DNA from: Stenotrophomonas_A sp035539015
GTDB lineage: Bacteria > Pseudomonadota > Gammaproteobacteria > Xanthomonadales > Xanthomonadaceae
Direction of reading: 5' to 3'
Length of the DNA: 10,032 nucleotides
NCBI GenBank assembly: GCA_035539015.1
Contig: DATLJF010000074.1
Location: 1 to 10,032, forward strand
The translations under genes and the position numbers were made by a program. Every line of letters starts with the position of its first letter. Position 1 is the first letter of the stretch. Below are positions 6,276 through 10,032 of this stretch, piece after piece. The notes under the pieces are model-generated. The model was not told where the DNA came from. It saw nothing but the letters and a program-made list of their open reading frames with translations, and made no database searches.

Positions 6276-6820
6276 TGCAGCGGCGCATCGTCCTGCCGGC
6301 GGCGTGGGCGCACCCCTCCTGGCTATCGCCGCCGGTGCCACCCGGCCACGAGCGCGCGCTGCGCCAGGCCAGTGTCCGCTTGCTGTGCGCCTATCCGGAG
6401 CTTGCCCGCCGGCGCCCGTCGCTTGCTGCCTTCGCACAGGGTCGGCCGGCGCTTGCCAGGTTCTGCCGGCTGCTGGCGGCGACCTGGGCCGCCGACCGGG
6501 TACGCAGACTCATCGGCGCGCGCGAGCGAGACCAACTAGCCGCCCATATCGGCCGCGACGCCCTGGCCCACCTGCAGCGGCAACCGGCAGCGAGCTTCGA
6601 GGCCGACCACTCGCTGGCATTGACGGATCGCCTGCAGCTCACCGCATTGGGACTGTGCCTGTGCCGCAGCGCCCACTCAGGCCAAGGGCTCGACGCCTGG
6701 TATTCGCTGCGCCTGCCACGCCAGGTGAGCGAAGCCATGCCCGAACCCCCGTGGCCAGACCGGGACGCCGCACGGGCATGCATGGCCCGGGCCGTCCGCG
6801 CGTGGAGGGCGCGATGCTGA
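6275..6820 (+). CDS. sctK: T3SS sorting-platform protein SctK
   Basis: This 181-residue soluble protein has HPSWLSPP near its N terminus (13-20), resembling the HPS-(W/R)-L motif of YscK/PscK proteins. The rest is helix-rich (ERALRQASVRLLCAYPELA, 26-44; LARFCRLLAATWAADRVRRL, 60-79; LTDRLQLTALGLCLCRSAH, 116-134). SctK links the cytoplasmic pods (SctQ-SctL) to the SctD FHA domain and is usually poorly conserved, so the call leans on its place between sctJ and sctL. The ATG at 6275 overlaps the sctJ stop; a GTG at 6272 directly before it is an alternative start. The gene ends with a 7-base overlap with sctL. Confidence 0.68.
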   Translation: MQRRIVLPAAWAHPSWLSPPVPPGHERALRQASVRLLCAYPELARRRPSLAAFAQGRPALARFCRLLAATWAADRVRRLIGARERDQLAAHIGRDALAHLQRQPAASFEADHSLALTDRLQLTALGLCLCRSAHSGQGLDAWYSLRLPRQVSEAMPEPPWPDRDAARACMARAVRAWRARC

Positions 6821-7458
6821 TACTGCGAATGGGCGAGTCGACCTTGCATGACGACGGCCTGATCGAAGCCCCCGCCCTGGGTTCGGTCCAGGCCTTGAGC
6901 GCGGCGTGGGACCTGCTGGAAACCGAACAACGCGAGCGTGAGGCAGACGCACGCCTACGCTGTCGCGTTGCGCGACGGCGTGCGATCCGGCGCGGCCATC
7001 GCGCCGGCTTGGCGTTGGCCACCCGTCGCCATGTCGCGCTCTCCACGGCGTTGGCGCGCGCCTCGGCCGGCCTGCAAGACGCGCTGATGGCGCGCGTGGA
7101 TGAACGTATCAGCAGCTTGCTTTCGGCGAGTGGACCGGCGCAATGGCTGCAACCGGAATTGCAGCGCTGCCTGCAGGCTGCCGCGCCGCAGCCACTGGTA
7201 TCGATCCGGGTGTGCGCCGAGCATCTACCGCGGGTGCGGGCATGGCTGCTCGAAGCGGGACTGGATCACCACGCGCTCGCCCACCTGCAGGTGATGGCCG
7301 ACGCCTCGCTCAGCCGCACCTGTTGCGTGGTGGAAACGACCACCGGCATCGTGCGCGGCGCGTTCACCTCACAGCTTTACGCGGTGCGCCGCGGGCTGGT
7401 GGAAGGCGCGCGGGAACAACTAGCCGATCTGTGCGCACGCTGGCCGGAGCTGCCGTGA
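6814..7458 (+). CDS. sctL: T3SS ATPase stator SctL (FliH/YscL family)
   Basis: This 214-residue protein is the peripheral stalk that links the cytoplasmic ring (SctQ) with the ATPase (SctN) and restrains the ATPase until assembly. The start has a GGAGGG site (6804-6809) four bases away. A long N-terminal helix is predicted for about 28-105. The C-terminal domain (about 110-214) carries family-like VSIRVCAEHL (129-138), then MADASLSRTCCVVETTTGIV (161-180) and FTSQLYAVRRGLVE (184-197), matching the D-x-x-L-x-x-G-x-C-x-V-E-(T/S)-x-x-G-x-(V/I)...Q-L-x-x-L pattern of YscL/FliH. Residues 47-72 contain 11 arginines, a strongly basic patch in a helix that is usually mixed or acidic. The SctN ATPase gene that normally follows is missing; sctQ comes next with a one-base overlap. 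Confidence 0.83.
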   Translation: MLILRMGESTLHDDGLIEAPALGSVQALSAAWDLLETEQREREADARLRCRVARRRAIRRGHRAGLALATRRHVALSTALARASAGLQDALMARVDERISSLLSASGPAQWLQPELQRCLQAAAPQPLVSIRVCAEHLPRVRAWLLEAGLDHHALAHLQVMADASLSRTCCVVETTTGIVRGAFTSQLYAVRRGLVEGAREQLADLCARWPELP

Positions 7459-8432
7459 TGGTCTGGGGGCATCTGCCGTATCGCTCACCGCGGCACGCCC
7501 GGCTGACGGCGGCGTCGGCGCGGTTCCATGGTCTGAGCATGACCGCCTGGGCGGGGCGACGACGCTACCTCGTCCGGGTACTGCGTGCCCCGCCACCGAC
7601 GTGGTCACCGATACGCCTGCGCGTAAGCAGCAGCTGGGGCGTTGGCCAGGTCGACCTGGACCTGTCCGCGCTGGACCCAGCTACCTCGCTCGAATGGGCC
7701 CAGGCCGTACCGGCCGATCGGCTCGGCGACCTGCTGATGGCACAGAGCGAATGGCTGTGCGTGCTGGAGGGCCTGTTGGGCACCGCGCTGCAGATCGACC
7801 GCTGCACGTTGCAGCGACGTCCCGCGCGGACCGCCCTGGTGCTTGAGATGACCCAGGAGCAGCGCGGAAGAACCGGGCGTATAGGCATTGCGGGCGCAGG
7901 TGTACTGAAGGCCCTGCAGCAACGCCAGGATTACGCGGCCTGGCAATCACAGCAACAACAGCTACTCGCCGCTCGCCTGCCGGTCCGCGCCGCCGTCTGC
8001 CTGCGCGCCAGCCCGCTGTCCCTGCGCCAGCTGAGGCGCGCAGGTATTGGCGCGGTCGTGCGCATTGGCAGCGAGCAGATCGCCTTGCGGCTGCGCCTGC
8101 GCCACGGCACTGCCGACTTCCCCATGACCGTCCAGGACCACCGCTGCATGATCCAGTCGCCGCCCTCCCTGGCCCCGCCGCCCGGCCCTCCGCTTGTCGC
8201 GGTGGAGCAGATATTGCTCGACGTGGACGTGGTCCTGGTGACCTTGCGCCTGAGCGTGGAAGAGATCGCCCGGCTCGGCCCCGGCGCCATCCTGGAACTA
8301 TCTCAATCGCTGTCGCACAACGAGGTGACGCTACGCTGCGAAGGCACGCCTTTCGCGACCGGGCAACTCGTGCGCATCGGCCAGGGCCTGGGCGTGGTGA
8401 TAGAGCGCATCAGCGGAAGGCCGGCACCGTGA
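7458..8432 (+). CDS. sctQ: T3SS cytoplasmic ring / sorting platform protein SctQ
   Basis: This 324-residue YscQ/HrcQ/SpaO-class protein forms the cytoplasmic pods that gather substrate-chaperone complexes. The N-terminal 170 residues are variable. Two SpoA (surface presentation of antigens) domains follow. The first is around 175-222 (SPLSLRQLRRAGIGAVVRIG, 185-204). The second, around 248-318, is clear: LVAVEQILLDVDVVLVTLRL, then LGPGAILELSQSL, VTLRCEGTPFATGQLVRIG and LGVVIERI. A Pro-rich hinge (234-245) separates them. Start ATG 7458 overlaps the sctL stop (TGATG); GTG 7455 is an alternative. Methionine 231 before the hinge may be an internal start for a short C-terminal form. The stop overlaps the sctR start (GTGA). 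Its position right after sctL, without sctN-sctO-sctP, is unusual. Confidence 0.88.
   Translation: MVWGHLPYRSPRHARLTAASARFHGLSMTAWAGRRRYLVRVLRAPPPTWSPIRLRVSSSWGVGQVDLDLSALDPATSLEWAQAVPADRLGDLLMAQSEWLCVLEGLLGTALQIDRCTLQRRPARTALVLEMTQEQRGRTGRIGIAGAGVLKALQQRQDYAAWQSQQQQLLAARLPVRAAVCLRASPLSLRQLRRAGIGAVVRIGSEQIALRLRLRHGTADFPMTVQDHRCMIQSPPSLAPPPGPPLVAVEQILLDVDVVLVTLRLSVEEIARLGPGAILELSQSLSHNEVTLRCEGTPFATGQLVRIGQGLGVVIERISGRPAP
8148..8432 (+). other. Possible internally initiated short form SctQ-C
   Basis: An in-frame ATG (codon 231) would give a 94-residue product made of the Pro-rich hinge and the second SpoA domain. AGGA at 8134-8137 is ten bases upstream, a modest ribosome site. Yersinia YscQ and Salmonella SsaQ are known to make such short products by internal initiation, and the size is right. 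ATG 8124 is a second candidate with no clear ribosome site. Confidence 0.4.
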
Positions 8433-9076
8433 TCAGCGCCGATCATCTGCAGACCGTGGCCTTGCTGGTGGCCGTGGGCGCGTTGCCGGTGCTGGTGGTC
8501 ATGCTGACGCCCTTCACCAAGATCAGCATCGTCTTGATGCTGCTGCGCAACGCGTTGGGCCTGCAACAGGTGCCCGGCAACCTGACCATCAGCGTGGTGG
8601 CGCTCGCCGCCAGCATGGTGGTCATGGCGCCAGTGATCAACCACGCCTTTCGCACCCTGGACTACCCCGATCGCCTGGCCAACGGCGCACCCCCGCCGAG
8701 CCTCAACGAAATGCGCGAAGCGTTTCAGGCGCCCCTGGTGGAGTTCATCTCTGCACATGCGCCGAACAAGGAAGTCGCATTCGTGCGCGCAGCCATCGTC
8801 CGCCATGATCCGGACAGCGACGCCAGCGATGACGACCTGATGGTGCTGGTGCCGGCCTTCGTCATGGCCGAAATCTCCGCCGGCATCCGGATCGGGGTCG
8901 TGCTCTACGTGGCGCTGCTGGTGGTGGACCTGGTCGTGGCCAATATTCTCATGGCGTTGGGCATGGTGATGCTGTCCCCGTCGACCCTGGCCACGCCGTT
9001 GAAACTGCTGATCCTGGTGCTGTCCGATGGCCTGTCGCGGCTGATGCACAGCTTGATCCTGGGCTATGTGACGTGA
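8429..9076 (+). CDS. sctR: T3SS export gate protein SctR
   Basis: This 215-residue inner-membrane protein (YscR/EscR/FliP family) makes the core of the export gate. It starts with GTG overlapping the sctQ stop. Membrane segments lie at about 9-27, 51-71, 154-172 and 189-207. The family signatures are very clear: LTPFTKISIVLMLLRNALGL (26-45) with QQVP next (46-49), LVPAFVMAEISAGIRIGVVL (140-159), and VDLVVANILMALGMVMLSP (166-184) followed by PLKLLILVLSDGLSRL. The loop before the third helix (about 85-138) faces the periplasm and is the variable part. It overlaps sctS by four bases. Five copies of SctR, one SctT and about four SctS form the gate in studied systems. Confidence 0.96.
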   Translation: MISADHLQTVALLVAVGALPVLVVMLTPFTKISIVLMLLRNALGLQQVPGNLTISVVALAASMVVMAPVINHAFRTLDYPDRLANGAPPPSLNEMREAFQAPLVEFISAHAPNKEVAFVRAAIVRHDPDSDASDDDLMVLVPAFVMAEISAGIRIGVVLYVALLVVDLVVANILMALGMVMLSPSTLATPLKLLILVLSDGLSRLMHSLILGYVT

Positions 9077-9333
9077 ACGACCTGATGGCATTCGCCGCCG
9101 ACGCGTTCATGACGGTTTACCGCCTGTCTCTGCCGATCGTGCTGACTGCGGTGCTGGCCGGCATCGCCATGGCCATCGTGCAGACACTGTTCCAGATCCA
9201 GGACCAAAGCCTGCCCTACGCGATCAAGCTGGTCGCCGTAGGTGTGGCGTTGTTGCTGGCCGCGCCGCTCATCTCGCGCGAACTGCAGCTACTCCTGCAT
9301 GCCGTTGCCCGACAGTTGGCAGGGAGTACATGA
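9073..9333 (+). CDS. sctS: T3SS export gate protein SctS
   Basis: This 86-residue protein of the YscS/EscS/FliQ family is a helical hairpin wrapped round the SctR-SctT gate. It starts with GTG overlapping the sctR stop (GTGA). Two hydrophobic helices lie at about 18-38 (LSLPIVLTAVLAGIAMAIVQ) and 49-68 (YAIKLVAVGVALLLAAPLIS). Between them is the conserved QTLFQIQDQSLPYAIK, close to the QxxTQIQDQTLPFxxK motif of the family. The length is typical. The stop overlaps the sctT start (ATGA). Confidence 0.95.
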   Translation: MNDLMAFAADAFMTVYRLSLPIVLTAVLAGIAMAIVQTLFQIQDQSLPYAIKLVAVGVALLLAAPLISRELQLLLHAVARQLAGST

Positions 9334-10032
9334 GCGGCGTGACCGACCTGGTGGTACTGCTGCAGGGCCTGGCGCTGGGCTGCGTCGCCGCTGCCGTGGC
9401 CCTGAGCCTGCTGCCGCTGAATTTCGCCGGGCCCATGGGCGGGGCTGTACGCCTGCCGCTGGTCCTGGCGCTGGGCATGATGCAGCTCGAACGCGACTGG
9501 CCGCGCGACTGGCTGCCGGTCGTGCTGGCCCAGGGCATCGCGGGCTTGTTGCTGGGAGTCTTCCTCAACATGCTGTACGCCTGCGTCTCGGCCGCCGGCA
9601 GCCTGATCGACCACGCCGGCGGCTACAGCTTCGCGCAGGACTACGCGCCGACCGACGGCCAGGGCTCCAGCCCCTGGCAAACCATCCTGGTGCATCTGCT
9701 CACCCTGTGGGTGTTCGGCGAGGACGGGTTGCAGCTGTTGTGCGCGGCCGTGCTGGACGCATCGGCGGCAGGATCACTGGCACCGGCCGCCCCGCTCCTG
9801 CCGCTGTTGCACGAGGCGGTGCTGGAGCGATTTCCTCGCGCCCTGGCGCACGGCGCTGCGCTGGCCGCGCCGGTCGTTGCGCTGCTGATGGCGGTCGAGT
9901 TGGGCGTAGGCACGATGAACCGGGTGATGTCCCAGCTCAACGCCTTTGCCTTGTCGCTGGCATTGCGTGGGCTCGCCGCAGCGCTCGCCCTGCATGCGTT
10001 GGCGCCAGCGCTGATGCGGGCCATCGCGGCGT
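9330..10032 (+). CDS. sctT: T3SS export gate protein SctT (3' partial)
   Basis: An open reading frame begins at ATG 9330, overlapping the sctS stop, and runs through the right edge without a stop, giving 234 residues. It matches the YscT/EscT/FliR family: several membrane segments (about 8-30, 41-52, 62-88, 117-139, 174-195, 205-230), the motif GSLIDHAGGYSFAQDYAP (90-107) corresponding to GxxIDxQRGxSxAxxYDP, SSPWQTILV (113-121), and MNRVMSQLNAFALSLALRG (196-214), matching RxxPQLNxFxxxxPxK. Full-length SctT proteins have about 255-270 residues, so only a short C-terminal end is missing. In ysc-like operons sctU follows next, but that lies outside the window. Confidence 0.93.
   Translation, partial: MSGVTDLVVLLQGLALGCVAAAVALSLLPLNFAGPMGGAVRLPLVLALGMMQLERDWPRDWLPVVLAQGIAGLLLGVFLNMLYACVSAAGSLIDHAGGYSFAQDYAPTDGQGSSPWQTILVHLLTLWVFGEDGLQLLCAAVLDASAAGSLAPAAPLLPLLHEAVLERFPRALAHGAALAAPVVALLMAVELGVGTMNRVMSQLNAFALSLALRGLAAALALHALAPALMRAIAA

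Noticed and set aside
5288..6313. Minus-strand reading frame of 341 codons opposite sctI and sctJ
   Set aside because: Same reason: antisense to clear genes, Ser/Ala/Arg-rich, no family features.
8303..9091. Minus-strand His/Gln-rich frame opposite sctR
   Set aside because: The histidine and glutamine richness comes from the complement of hydrophobic sctR codons; sctR is certain.
1..10032. tRNA or rRNA genes, CRISPR arrays, insertion sequences or integrase sites
   Set aside because: No transposase or integrase coding, no spaced repeat array and no RNA gene signatures were seen.

Overview
The window is high-GC DNA (about 70% in coding stretches sampled by hand) and holds most of the structural operon of a type III secretion system (T3SS, injectisome). 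The base composition, the Ysc-like gene set and the flanking genes suggest a Gram-negative proteobacterium, possibly of the Xanthomonadales/Lysobacterales. That placement is a guess from style, not a match to a known genome.

Region 1 (1-848) carries the 3' part of a gene for a membrane-anchored protein with an Mrr-type restriction-endonuclease-like domain, cut by the left edge of the window. Region 2 (849-1172, minus strand) encodes a small ribbon-helix-helix protein, probably a DNA-binding regulator. Region 3 (1173-1420) is a divergent intergenic region of about 55% GC. It holds an alternating (AT) tract and two short palindromes that share CATGC/GCATG half-sites, so it is the obvious place for the control of both directions.

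Region 4 (1421 to the right edge, plus strand) is one tightly packed operon: sctC (secretin), sctD (inner-membrane ring, FHA domain), a small sctE-like needle co-chaperone, sctF-like needle subunit, sctG-like TPR needle chaperone, sctI (inner rod), sctJ (lipoprotein ring), sctK, sctL (stator), sctQ (cytoplasmic ring), sctR, sctS and sctT (export gate, cut by the right edge). Almost every junction overlaps by 1-17 bases, so translational coupling is likely. Several starts are TTG or GTG, and sctT runs open through the right edge.

The C-D-E-F-G-I-J-K-L order is that of the Yersinia/Pseudomonas ysc/psc (virC) operon, and Q-R-S-T is that of the ysc virB operon. Here the two blocks are joined directly, without the N-O-P genes (ATPase, stalk, needle-length ruler) that normally precede Q and without an H gene between G and I. 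The ATPase, SctV, SctU, translocators and effectors are not in this window and must lie outside it if the system works. Together the genes would build the outer-membrane pore (C), the two inner-membrane rings (D, J), the rod and needle (I, F with E/G chaperones), the cytoplasmic sorting platform (K, L, Q) and the export gate (R, S, T).
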